Assembly (NCBI GenBank): GCA_900541975.1
Contig: UQLR01000016.1
Location: 1-52,721 of the forward strand
DNA: 52,721 nt
Reading direction: 5' to 3'
Origin: an uncultured Oscillospiraceae bacterium
Lineage (GTDB): Bacteria > Bacillota > Clostridia > Oscillospirales > Acutalibacteraceae
Below the pieces are notes generated by a model. That model searched no databases. It was not told the DNA's origin and saw nothing but the letters and a program-made list of their open reading frames with translations. Made by a program: the position numbers and the translations under genes. This document shows, piece by piece, positions 1 to 7,756 of this stretch; the first letter of the stretch is position 1; each line of letters begins with the position of its first letter.

Positions 1-78
1 GATTATACCTCACAATTTATATGCTATTACGAAAAACCGATTGCATCCAATAAAAGCAGGGAGGACCAACCATGAAAC

Positions 79-109
79 AAAAAAGCCGCCGCGGGTTCCC
101 CGCGGCGGC
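79..109 (-). terminator. Rho-independent terminator of the sugar-ABC ATPase gene
   Basis: A perfect 11-bp GC-rich stem (85-95 with 99-109, loop TTC) is followed on the minus strand by six T (79-84). It lies 17 bases past the stop of the minus-strand ABC ATPase gene. Bases 1-78 beyond it show no gene that I can support. Confidence 0.9.
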
Positions 110-125
110 ATACTGTTTTGTTTGT

Positions 126-1238
126 TCAGTTTGTAATCGTCTGTTCTGTTTCCTTGGAAAAAATATGGATTTTCTCAAGATCCAGCGCAATTTTGATAAT
201 ATCGCCCGGCTTTGCCTTGGAGGTAGGCTCTACTCTTGCGGTAATCGGAATACCGGAAATATTCAGGTACAGATAAATTTCCGCGCCCATCAGTTCGGTA
301 ACATCTACATTGGCTTCTATAATGCCTTCGCTTACCTTTTCCAAAAATTCCGGTTCATCGTGCACATTTTCAGGGCGTATTCCAAAAACGACTTCCCTGC
401 CGGCATACCGTGCAAGGCAGTTATTTTTATTTTTAGAAGCAGGAAGCTTTACTTCATACTTGTCAAACTTCAGGGTATAGCCGTCGCTGACTTTCCAAAC
501 GGTAGCATTGATAAAGTTCATCTGCGGCGAGCCAATAAAGCCCGCAACAAATTCGTTACAGGGCTTGTCATAAAGATTTTGCGGCGTGTCCACCTGCTGG
601 ATCAGGCCGTCCTTCATTACAACAATCCTGGTGCCCATCGTCATTGCTTCGGTCTGGTCGTGCGTAACATAAATAAACGTTGTGCCCAGCCTTTGGTGCA
701 GCTTTGAAATCTCCGTGCGCATCTGCGCCCTGAGCTTTGCGTCCAGATTGGAAAGCGGTTCGTCAAGCAAGAAAACCTTCGGGTCACGCACGATAGCACG
801 TCCAAGCGCAACACGCTGGCGCTGGCCGCCGGAAAGCGCTTTTGGCTTACGGTCTAGCAGATGGGCAATATCCAAAATTCTTGCCGCTTCTTCTACCCTG
901 CGGCGCATTTCGTCTTTCGGCGTTTTCCGCAGCTTTAAGCCAAACGCCATATTGTCATATACAGTCATATGCGGATAAAGCGCATAGTTCTGGAACACCA
1001 TGGCAATATCCCTGTCTTTTGGTGCTACGTCGTTTGAAAGCACGCCGCCAATATAAAGCTCCCCTTTGCTTATATCTTCCAGGCCGGCGATCATGCGGAG
1101 CGTCGTCGATTTACCACAGCCGGACGGTCCAACCAGGATAATAAATTCTTTATCCTCAATTTCCAGATTAAAGTCAGAAACCGCCGTTACCCCGCCGTCG
1201 TAAATCTTATAAATACCTTTCAACGATACATTTGCCAT
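126..1238 (-). CDS. Sugar ABC transporter ATP-binding protein (MsmK/UgpC/MalK type)
   Basis: This is the cytoplasmic ATPase subunit of a carbohydrate importer of the CUT1 class. In 370 residues the Walker A motif GPSGCGKST is at 37-45, a Q-loop is near 83, the signature LSGGQ at 135-139, Walker B VFLLDEP with the D-loop at 155-166, and the H-loop motif YVTHDQTEAM follows. The last ~130 residues match the TOBE/OB-fold region of MalK-like proteins, and the length is normal for them. The start has an AGGAGGT ribosome site. No permease or binding-protein gene adjoins it. Such stand-alone ATPases are known to serve several sugar importers, so a role in maltodextrin uptake with the nearby amylases is likely but inferred. 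Confidence 0.93.
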   Translation of the reverse strand: MANVSLKGIYKIYDGGVTAVSDFNLEIEDKEFIILVGPSGCGKSTTLRMIAGLEDISKGELYIGGVLSNDVAPKDRDIAMVFQNYALYPHMTVYDNMAFGLKLRKTPKDEMRRRVEEAARILDIAHLLDRKPKALSGGQRQRVALGRAIVRDPKVFLLDEPLSNLDAKLRAQMRTEISKLHQRLGTTFIYVTHDQTEAMTMGTRIVVMKDGLIQQVDTPQNLYDKPCNEFVAGFIGSPQMNFINATVWKVSDGYTLKFDKYEVKLPASKNKNNCLARYAGREVVFGIRPENVHDEPEFLEKVSEGIIEANVDVTELMGAEIYLYLNISGIPITARVEPTSKAKPGDIIKIALDLEKIHIFSKETEQTITN

Positions 1239-1260
1239 CCTACAATACCTCCTGCTACCC

Positions 1261-1315
1261 TTTATCCCGCCAGGCGGATAAAAAAGAGTAGGTTTTATTT
1301 CATTTAATAATATAA
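1261..1315 (-). promoter_or_regulatory. Upstream region of the ABC ATPase gene with inverted repeat
   Basis: Between the ribosome site and a weak promoter (minus-strand TATATT near 1310, 17 bases from a poor -35 TAGCAA) lies an imperfect palindrome at 1261-1282, in which TTTATC and CGCC arms face GGCG and GATAAA. It would form a 5' UTR hairpin or serve as an operator. The function is not known and the promoter call is weak. Confidence 0.3.
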
Positions 1316-1409
1316 CAGATTTTTCTTAAAGTTGCTACTATTTTTTTCACTAAATCTAAGACTTACATTTTATATAAATCCGACACCCGGCAAAATGCAA
1401 TTTACTTTT

Positions 1410-2135
1410 TTAGGGCATTTTGCTGATAAAAACAGCCGCAACTTCTCTTTTCGTCAATTCCCGACACTGTCCTTTATGCAAATTACCGTCAAGTACTAGC
1501 CCTCCAATCGCCGTACGTTTTAAAAAAAGCACGTGCAAACCGCAGCAGAGAAACATTTTTTTCACCTGGTGGAACATTCCCTGGCAAATCTCCACCTGTA
1601 CATGCGTTTTATCCTCCCCGCACACAGCCAGCCGCGCGGGCATACACTTTGTCCCGTCTGCAAAAACAACGCCCTGTTCAAAAGCGCGGACCACAGCTTC
1701 CGTTACAGGCCTGTCAACCCGCGCTTCATAGCGCTTGTACACCTTTTCCCGGGGTGACAGCATTTTATGCGCAAAATCCCCGTCGTCTGTTAAAAGCAGC
1801 AGGCCTTCGGTGTCTTTATCCAGCCTTCCCGCTGGAAAAAGCCCCTTGCGCTTTAACGCCTCCGGCACCAGGTCCAACACCGTTTTCGCGTGTAAATCGT
1901 TTGTAGCGCTTAAAACGCCGGGCGGCTTGTGCATCATAATATACACGTGCCTCTTAAAATTTAGTAATGCGCCGCTTATCTCTATTTTATCCTCTTCCGG
2001 GTCAATTTTCCTTTCAGAAAGCAGGCAGACCGCACCGTTTACCCGCACGTTTCCCTTTTTTATCAGCGCTTTTACCTCCTTACGGCTGGCCGTTCCCTGC
2101 CCCGCAAGAAGTTTATCCAGACGTTCCTTTGCCAA
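1410..2135 (-). CDS. Pseudouridine synthase, RsuA/RluB/RluE family
   Basis: This enzyme isomerises a uridine in rRNA to pseudouridine. The 241-residue protein begins with an S4 RNA-binding domain (ERLDKLLAGQGTASRKEVK, about residues 4-60) and continues with the catalytic domain. The catalytic Asp is in the motif GRLDKDTEGLLLLT near residue 104. The length is that of 16S-type RsuA proteins. Which position is modified (16S U516 for RsuA, or a 23S site for RluB/E) cannot be told from sequence alone. It is the last gene of a minus-strand run with DUF4830, HAD and thioesterase genes; the gap to the upstream gene is only 17 bases. Confidence 0.9.
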   Translation of the reverse strand: MAKERLDKLLAGQGTASRKEVKALIKKGNVRVNGAVCLLSERKIDPEEDKIEISGALLNFKRHVYIMMHKPPGVLSATNDLHAKTVLDLVPEALKRKGLFPAGRLDKDTEGLLLLTDDGDFAHKMLSPREKVYKRYEARVDRPVTEAVVRAFEQGVVFADGTKCMPARLAVCGEDKTHVQVEICQGMFHQVKKMFLCCGLHVLFLKRTAIGGLVLDGNLHKGQCRELTKREVAAVFISKMP

Positions 2136-2152
2136 GCGTCCTCCACCTCTTT

Positions 2153-2650
2153 TTACGGCTGCGCCTGCGGTTTTTCAAACCCATGCATAAAGCCGTCCAG
2201 CTGCGTGCTGCATATATCCCCGCCGATCACCTTTCCTTCATAAATCAAAAGGTTTGCGCGCACGCTTTGATGCACGTCTTCCTGCGTTTTGGGATAATTC
2301 GTCACAGCATAGCTGACCCGCCGGCAGCTTTTTCCTTTATATTTTGTAAGATCCAACCCCTGCTCAAGCTGAATTGCGTTATAATTCTGGTATGTTTCAT
2401 TAAAGCTTTGCGGGATCAGAATATCCGTCATTTCAACCGGGTCGCTTTCCACCTGCCAGCCAAACTGCTCCAGAAAAGCAATCCTCTGCGCGTTGTCTTC
2501 CGCTTTCAGGCTGTAAACGCCAATAGACGCTACCGCCGTATCCTGAACAGAAGAGCAGGAAGCCGCCCGTATAATAAAAAACAAAATGAGCAAAAGCGAT
2601 ATGCCTACCGTAATAACTGTAGCCTTTGAAATTTTCTTTGTAATAAACAC
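2153..2650 (-). CDS. Membrane-anchored DUF4830-type protein
   Basis: This 165-residue protein has a single hydrophobic segment at about residues 10-30 and then an extracytoplasmic domain. The pattern of a short beta-rich domain ending in a GGDICSTQLDGFMHG motif is that of the DUF4830 family in Clostridia, whose function is unknown. Cysteines just after the hydrophobic segment do not fit the lipobox well, so an uncleaved anchor is more likely than a lipoprotein. It lies 17 bases upstream of the pseudouridine synthase and is probably co-transcribed with it. The family call is moderate and no function is offered. Confidence 0.7.
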   Translation of the reverse strand: MFITKKISKATVITVGISLLLILFFIIRAASCSSVQDTAVASIGVYSLKAEDNAQRIAFLEQFGWQVESDPVEMTDILIPQSFNETYQNYNAIQLEQGLDLTKYKGKSCRRVSYAVTNYPKTQEDVHQSVRANLLIYEGKVIGGDICSTQLDGFMHGFEKPQAQP

Positions 2651-2736
2651 TTTTGCTCCCCCTTATTGTAAGCGTCCTGTAAAACAAGCCACTTCATTTA
2701 TATGAAAAGCAAAAGCAAAACATGTCTTTCAGGCGG

Positions 2737-3396
2737 TTAATCTGCAAATAAATAAAAACGAAGCCCCTGTGCGTCGTCCGCCAGTTTGTCAACCCCCAGG
2801 TTGCGCATCTGTTCGGTTTTTCCAAAGCCATAGGTAACGCCAATAAAATCGCAGCCCGTTTCCATTGCGCCAAGCGCGTCAAAGGCTGTATCTCCAATAA
2901 GGACCATTTTTTTTGTCACCGCGCAGCCAAGTTTTTTCGCCACATAACGGATAATGTCCGCCTTTTCCTTTCTGGAACCGTCCAAATTAGAACCGCAGAT
3001 CAGGTCAAAAGCGTCCGGTATGCCGATCAGCTCCAATACCTCCTGTACAAAGCCCTCATATTTGGACGTGGCAACGCAAAGCTTTACCCCCGCCTGCCTT
3101 AAATCAGAAAGCAGTCTGTCTATCCCTTTATATAAGGTATTTTTATACTTTCCGCTTTCCTCATAAGCCTGCCGGTAAATCTCTACCGCCCGTATGGCTT
3201 CTTCACTTGAAAGGCCGCATACTTTTATAAAAGTTGTAATCAAAGGCGGCCCCACATACAGACTTGTGTCGTCAAGGTTTGGTACAGGTTTATCCATCCT
3301 TTTGAGCGTGGTTTCTATCCCGTCCCTGACTCCCTGTGCAGAGTCGCTGAGCGTACCGTCCAGGTCAAACATGACCGTTTCATACCTGCACCTCAT
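2737..3396 (-). CDS. HAD-superfamily hydrolase, phosphoglycolate phosphatase-like
   Basis: This is a cytoplasmic phosphatase of the HAD subfamily I with a helical cap. In 219 residues, motif I is FDLDGTLSD (nucleophile Asp near residue 10), motif II is CVATSK, and motif IV is VLIGDTAFDALGA. Gph, PpaX and pyrimidine nucleotidases share this layout, so the substrate (phosphoglycolate, PPi or another small phosphate ester) is not decided. Its ATG overlaps the stop of the upstream thioesterase gene as ATGA, which indicates translational coupling. Confidence 0.88.
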   Translation of the reverse strand: MRCRYETVMFDLDGTLSDSAQGVRDGIETTLKRMDKPVPNLDDTSLYVGPPLITTFIKVCGLSSEEAIRAVEIYRQAYEESGKYKNTLYKGIDRLLSDLRQAGVKLCVATSKYEGFVQEVLELIGIPDAFDLICGSNLDGSRKEKADIIRYVAKKLGCAVTKKMVLIGDTAFDALGAMETGCDFIGVTYGFGKTEQMRNLGVDKLADDAQGLRFYLFAD

Positions 3397-3824
3397 TGCG
3401 CGCCACCCTGCCCCTTGTTGTTTTCGGCGGGCGCTTTGCGCAGCTTGCCGTCCGCTTTTTGTTGAAAGCTGTCCGCCTTTACGGAAAAACGCGTATGCGT
3501 CCCTTTGGCAACGGCCCCGCCTTCATCAAACACTGTAACGGAAAAGGTAAACTCTCTTCCCTGATGTTTTAAAAGTTCCGCTTCCGCCCACACCTTTACA
3601 CCGGCTGGGGTAGGGCTTAAATGCGCAAGGTGTATATCGGTTCCCACCGTGGTGCATCCCTCATCCACATATTCCTGCGCAAGCGTACAGGCCGCGTTTT
3701 CTGCAAGCGCCGCCGCCACAGGCGTTGCAAGCACGCGCAGGCTGCCGCTTTTTACCGCGCAGGCAAGCATTTCCTGCGTTACTGTTATCTGTTTTGTATA
3801 TCCTTTTTTTCTGCTTTGTTCCAT
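3393..3824 (-). CDS. Hot-dog fold thioesterase, FlK-like
   Basis: In 143 residues this protein matches the fluoroacetyl-CoA thioesterase-like (FlK) hot-dog family, which hydrolyses small acyl-CoA thioesters. Visible features are a conserved Glu in ATPVAAALAENAA (about 36-48) and a conserved His in TDIHLAHLSPTPAG (about 62-75), both active-site positions in FlK. The family core ends near residue 115. The last ~28 residues are polar and low in complexity (KADGKLRKAPAENNKGQGG) and look like a disordered tail. It is the first gene of a minus-strand operon and overlaps the HAD phosphatase by four bases. The substrate is not known. Confidence 0.82.
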   Translation of the reverse strand: MEQSRKKGYTKQITVTQEMLACAVKSGSLRVLATPVAAALAENAACTLAQEYVDEGCTTVGTDIHLAHLSPTPAGVKVWAEAELLKHQGREFTFSVTVFDEGGAVAKGTHTRFSVKADSFQQKADGKLRKAPAENNKGQGGAQ

Positions 3825-3977
3825 TTACATTCTCCTTCGAAAACCATACGTTTGCCAGGTAAAGATTGCAATCCGCTTTACATGATGCTATACTGAAATG
3901 CAGCGTCTGCGTTTTGGCAGTTCCTATTATAAATCAAGATACGTAAATTTGCAAAAAAGCTTGAAACAGGTGATGCT

Positions 3978-4742
3978 TTGACTGGCTCTGTACAAACCAA
4001 TCGCAAAAGGATTCATACCATGGACGAAATACGCGGTCTTGCGGTAATCGCCATGGTTGTTTACCATCTTTTCTATACAATGGGGTATGTTTACCATATA
4101 CAGGCGGGCTCGGCTACCTTTTCGTTTTTAAGGCCGTTTTCACCCATTGTTCCCATCGTATTTATTACAATTTCCGGCATTTCGTCCCAGTTAAGCCGTT
4201 CCAATATCCGGCGCGGCGCAAAATTGCTGCCCATAGCGGCGGCTGTTACGCTGGTTACGGTTTTAATCACACCCCAAAACGCCATTTACTTTGGAATTTT
4301 ACATTTTTTGTCTATTGCCATGCTTTTGTATGGCCTGGTTAAACGATGGCTTGACCAAATTCCCCTTCAGGTTGGGCTGGTTGTCTGCCTTGTGTTGTAC
4401 CTTATCGCCTATGGAATTCCTTCCGGCATGCTTGGCATCCCCGGAATTCTTTCCGTTCGTCTGCCTGCGCAGCTTTACAGCACAAATTTTCTGTTTCCTC
4501 TGGGGTTTCCGGGGCCTGGCTTTGTTTCTGCGGACTACTTCCCCATTTTTCCCAATCTGTTTCTGTTTCTTTTCGGCACATACCTGGGAAAATATGCGCT
4601 GCTTGGAAAATTCCCCGGTTTTCTTTACAAAAAGCGGGTTGCGTTTTTGGCCTTTACAGGTCGGCACGCACTTTGGATTTATATTTTACACCAGCCCGTG
4701 ATTTTCGGGATACTTTGGCTTATTACAAGCCTTACATCATAA
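3978..4742 (+). CDS. DUF1624 / heparan-alpha-glucosaminide N-acetyltransferase-like membrane protein
   Basis: This 254-residue polytopic membrane protein has about seven hydrophobic segments. It opens with a motif of the form R-I-x-x-M-DEIRGLAVIAMVVYH, the hallmark of DUF1624 proteins, which are related to lysosomal HGSNAT and probably acetylate cell-surface glycans. I chose the TTG at 3978, with AGGTG five bases upstream, because the conserved Arg comes before the alternative ATG at 4020. That ATG also has a good AAAAGG site, so the start is not certain. ychF follows 28 bases after the stop and may be co-transcribed. Confidence 0.82.
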   Translation: MTGSVQTNRKRIHTMDEIRGLAVIAMVVYHLFYTMGYVYHIQAGSATFSFLRPFSPIVPIVFITISGISSQLSRSNIRRGAKLLPIAAAVTLVTVLITPQNAIYFGILHFLSIAMLLYGLVKRWLDQIPLQVGLVVCLVLYLIAYGIPSGMLGIPGILSVRLPAQLYSTNFLFPLGFPGPGFVSADYFPIFPNLFLFLFGTYLGKYALLGKFPGFLYKKRVAFLAFTGRHALWIYILHQPVIFGILWLITSLTS

Positions 4743-4770
4743 CGTCTATTGCGAAAGGAAGGCAAAAAAT

Positions 4771-5865
4771 ATGAAATTAGGAATCGTAGGCTTGCCAAAC
4801 GTGGGTAAAAGCACGCTATTTAACGCAATTACAAACGCCGGGGCGCAGTCTGCCAATTATCCGTTTTGTACAATAGAACCCAACATCGGCGTTGTCGCGG
4901 TGCCGGATAAACGCCTGGACGTCCTCGCCCAGATGTACGAGCCGGAAAAATACACGCCCGCCACAATAGAATTTGTCGATATCGCCGGGCTTGTCCGGGG
5001 CGCTTCCAAAGGGGAAGGGCTGGGCAATAAATTTCTGTCAAATATCCGTGAAGTTGACGCGATCGTTCATGTTGTGCGCTGCTTTGAAAATGATGATATT
5101 ATCCATGTAGAAGGCAGTATAGATCCCAAAAGAGATATAGAAACCATCAATCTGGAACTGATCCTTTCTGACGTTGAGCTTCTCCAGCGGCGTATTGATA
5201 AAACACACAAGCTGCTGAAAGCAGACAAAAAATACCAGACAGAGCTTGACTTTTTCAACCGGGTGCTCAAAGCGCTCAACGAAGGGCAAACGGCGCGCTC
5301 CATCCCCTGCACAGAAGAAGAGCAGGCTCTTTTAAGCAGCGTTGCGCTTTTAACAAATAAACCGATCATCTATGCCGCCAATATGAGCGACAGCAACTTT
5401 TCACAGGGGCTGGCCTCCAACCCGTATTACCTGCAGGTCAGCGAAACGGCAAAGTCCGAGCATGCGGCTGTTTTGCCCATCTGCGCAGGCCTGGAGGCAG
5501 AAATTGCCGATATGGACGAGCAGGAAAAAGAAATGTTCCTTGCAGATGTGGGACTTTCGCAGTCCGGCCTGGACCGTTTAATCCGTGAATGCTACAGCCT
5601 GCTGGGCCTGATCTCCTATCTGACCGCCGGTAAACAGGAGGTCCGGGCATGGACGATCAAAAAGGGAACCAAAGCACCGCAGGCGGCGGGCAAAATTCAT
5701 ACAGATTTTGAGCGCGGCTTTATCCGCGCCGAGGTAATTTCCTTTGACGATCTTGTCGCCTGCGGCTCCATGGCGGCAGCCAAAGAAAAGGGGCTTGTCC
5801 GAAGCGAAGGCAAGGAATATGTCATGCAGGACGGCGATGTAGTCCTCTTCCGCTTTAACGTATAA
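4771..5865 (+). CDS. ychF: Redox-regulated ATPase YchF (Obg-related)
   Basis: YchF is a universally conserved TRAFAC-class P-loop ATPase that binds ribosomes and takes part in stress and translation control. The 364-residue length is standard. G1 is GLPNVGKST (7-15), the G3 Asp is in the motif DIAGLVRGASKGEGLGN, and the NKP-like G4 is replaced by the YchF form (YAANMSD), which explains its ATP preference. A coiled-coil insert lies near 130-200 and a TGS domain forms the C-terminus, ending in a GDVVLFRFNV motif. The ribosome site is AAAGGAAGG. Confidence 0.97.
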   Translation: MKLGIVGLPNVGKSTLFNAITNAGAQSANYPFCTIEPNIGVVAVPDKRLDVLAQMYEPEKYTPATIEFVDIAGLVRGASKGEGLGNKFLSNIREVDAIVHVVRCFENDDIIHVEGSIDPKRDIETINLELILSDVELLQRRIDKTHKLLKADKKYQTELDFFNRVLKALNEGQTARSIPCTEEEQALLSSVALLTNKPIIYAANMSDSNFSQGLASNPYYLQVSETAKSEHAAVLPICAGLEAEIADMDEQEKEMFLADVGLSQSGLDRLIRECYSLLGLISYLTAGKQEVRAWTIKKGTKAPQAAGKIHTDFERGFIRAEVISFDDLVACGSMAAAKEKGLVRSEGKEYVMQDGDVVLFRFNV

Positions 5866-5869
5866 AATA

Positions 5870-5930
5870 CAGAGCTGTACCGCGCTTTTCAGCGCCTGCT
5901 GCCAATGATTTCATTACGTACAGTTCTCTG
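5870..5930 (+). ncRNA. Inverted-repeat structure downstream of ychF
   Basis: CAGAGCTGTAC (5870-5880) can pair with GTACAGTTCTCTG (5918-5930), enclosing a GCGC-TTTTCA-GCGC mini-hairpin. There is no T-run after it, so it is not a classical terminator. It could be a 3' UTR stability element, a processed small RNA or chance. The region from here to 6004 contains no gene. Confidence 0.3.
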
Positions 5931-6004
5931 GATAAACATATTCAGGGCAGAAATACATTTACTACTGTTTAAATATTTTTCAGAGCAGCAGTGTACTTCT
6001 CAAG

Positions 6005-6054
6005 AAAAAAGCCTGTGAAAAGGGTTTTTACGTAATCCCTTTCACAGGCTTTTT
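6005..6054. terminator. Bidirectional terminator between ychF and the 5S rRNA gene
   Basis: GCCTGTGAAAAGGG (6011-6024) pairs with CCCTTTCACAGGC (6037-6049) with a single bulge. A-tracts on the left (6005-6010) and T-tracts on the right (6050-6054) give a U-run in both directions. It can end ychF transcripts from the left and backs up the 5S terminator from the right. Confidence 0.85.
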
Positions 6055-6077
6055 ACAAATTCCCACTGTTTTTGGGC

Positions 6078-6102
6078 AAAAAACAACCACCCTACTGGGT
6101 GG
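6078..6102 (-). terminator. Terminator of the 5S rRNA gene
   Basis: On the minus strand CCACCC-AGTA-GGGTGG (6087-6102) is followed by TTGTTTTTT. It begins 11 bases after the mature 5S 3' end, so the 5S transcript ends here independently of other rRNA genes. Confidence 0.8.
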
Positions 6103-6112
6103 AAGCTTTCAA

Positions 6113-6230
<118 letters not shown>

Positions 6231-6238
6231 TATCATCA

Positions 6239-6290
6239 GGCAGCTTTCAAACTGCTTTGCTATTATAGCATTCTGTTTTTTAAATTGCAA
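6239..6290 (-). promoter_or_regulatory. Promoter of the solitary 5S rRNA gene
   Basis: Minus-strand -35 TTGCAA (6285-6290) is separated by exactly 17 bases from a perfect -10 TATAAT (6262-6267). Transcription would start about 20-25 bases before the mature 5S 5' end. Confidence 0.85.
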
Positions 6291-6408
6291 CCCTTTTTTA
6301 AAAAAAATTTCATAATTTTTTAAAACTTTGGAAATTCCCTAATATATTTGCATTTTTTCCTTATTCTTCTATATAATTTGACCGTTTTGGGGAATCTTTC
6401 TCTGCGGT

Positions 6409-6437
6409 TTGACTTCATGCAAAAAAAACTGTAGAAT
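6409..6437 (+). promoter_or_regulatory. Promoter of the DUF815/binding-protein operon
   Basis: -35 TTGACT (6409-6414) and -10 TAGAAT (6432-6437) are separated by 17 bases. The coding start follows at 6494 with a GGAAGG site, which gives a leader of about 50 bases. Confidence 0.75.
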
Positions 6438-6493
6438 AAATAAGTTAGATGAAACATTTTGCTGTCTGCAGCAGAAGAAGGGAAGGCACAGCT

Positions 6494-7756
6494 ATGACAA
6501 TTACAGAAAAATATGCGCTGCTTTTGTCCTCCCTTTCCGTTTACAGGGGGGTTCTGCAACACAGCGTACCCAAAGCATACCACAGGCTTTTATGCGCCCA
6601 CAGTGCAGACCCGCATGATTTTGTAAAAGCATGGAGCGGTTATTTTTCCCTGCTTTGCGACAAGGGCGCTGCAGACGATGTGTGCGGCTATATCACGCGT
6701 ACCGTATTATTTGATGAAAATGCGTTTTCAAGGGCCGCCGTACAAAAAAAAGAACACCTGCTTCCACAGGAGCTGCTCACCGCCGCCGCGTGCGACCTGG
6801 ACGCCATTGTATGCGCAGGCTTGCTTTCACCTGAGCTGATTCTTTCCGATTACCTATACAAAGACCAGCTTGCAGAAATTGCCGGCAGCCTGCCGCGCTG
6901 GAGGCCTGGCAAGCCTGTTGCACAGCTGGCGGACAAATCCAACCGGCTTTCCAAAACGGCTGCATTTTACTATACAAACGGATGCGGGCTTTTTGCACGC
7001 TACAAAGCGTTTATTTGGCGCGACGGCGGAATCCTTCCCGTAAAACACCCGGACAGCATAACGCTGGACGATCTCAAGGGCTACGAGCGCCAGCGTGGTC
7101 TTGTTTTGGATAACACCCTGGCTTTTTTAAATGGCCTAAGCGCCAACAACTGCCTGTTGTACGGCGATAAGGGAACAGGAAAATCCTCCACTGTCAAGGC
7201 AATTGTCAACCGTTACTGCACACAGGGCCTGCGGATTGTAGAAATACCCAAAGAAGCTTTACACGATTTTCCTTTGTTGGTCGACAGGATCGCCTCTGTT
7301 CCCATGAAATTTATTATTTATATTGACGATTTGTCTTTTCAAAAACAGGACGACCGCTATGCCTCGCTCAAGGCAGTCCTGGAAGGCGGTCTTGCAGCGC
7401 GTCCAAAGAACGCATTGATCTACGCCACATCTAATCGCCGCCATCTTATAAAAGAAAGCTTTTCCGACCGCGATGGAGACGATATGCACCGCAACGACTC
7501 CATACAGGAAAGCTTGTCGCTTTCCGACCGTTTTGGTCTTTCCGTCAATTTTTCCGTTCCCGATAAACAGCGTTATCTGGATATTGTTCTGGCACTTGCA
7601 CGGCAGCGAGGCCTGCAAACAGATACACAAACGCTGCTTGCCAACGCAGAGCGTTGGGCGCTTATGCGCGGCGGACGCTCACCGCGCTGCGCCAGGCAGT
7701 TTATAGACGCGCAATTTACGCATAATAACAATACGGAGGTCACAGAAAATGGTTAA
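6494..7756 (+). CDS. DUF815-family AAA ATPase
   Basis: This is a cytoplasmic P-loop ATPase of the DUF815 family (AAA type). In 420 residues an N-terminal helical region of about 200 residues is followed by the Walker A motif GDKGTGKSS near residue 223, Walker B FIIYIDDLSF near 272, a sensor-type YATSNRRHL, and an Arg-rich end with RGGRSPRCARQF. Family members are typical in Firmicutes and their substrate is unknown. I chose ATG 6494 because GGAAGG sits seven bases before it; an in-frame upstream extension to 6449 has no such site. The gene overlaps the next one by eight bases, so the two are translationally coupled. Confidence 0.88.
   Translation: MTITEKYALLLSSLSVYRGVLQHSVPKAYHRLLCAHSADPHDFVKAWSGYFSLLCDKGAADDVCGYITRTVLFDENAFSRAAVQKKEHLLPQELLTAAACDLDAIVCAGLLSPELILSDYLYKDQLAEIAGSLPRWRPGKPVAQLADKSNRLSKTAAFYYTNGCGLFARYKAFIWRDGGILPVKHPDSITLDDLKGYERQRGLVLDNTLAFLNGLSANNCLLYGDKGTGKSSTVKAIVNRYCTQGLRIVEIPKEALHDFPLLVDRIASVPMKFIIYIDDLSFQKQDDRYASLKAVLEGGLAARPKNALIYATSNRRHLIKESFSDRDGDDMHRNDSIQESLSLSDRFGLSVNFSVPDKQRYLDIVLALARQRGLQTDTQTLLANAERWALMRGGRSPRCARQFIDAQFTHNNNTEVTENG

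Noticed and set aside
72..707. Long plus-strand open frame near the window start
   Set aside because: It runs antisense through the ABC ATPase gene and starts inside its terminator; the protein has no recognisable domain.
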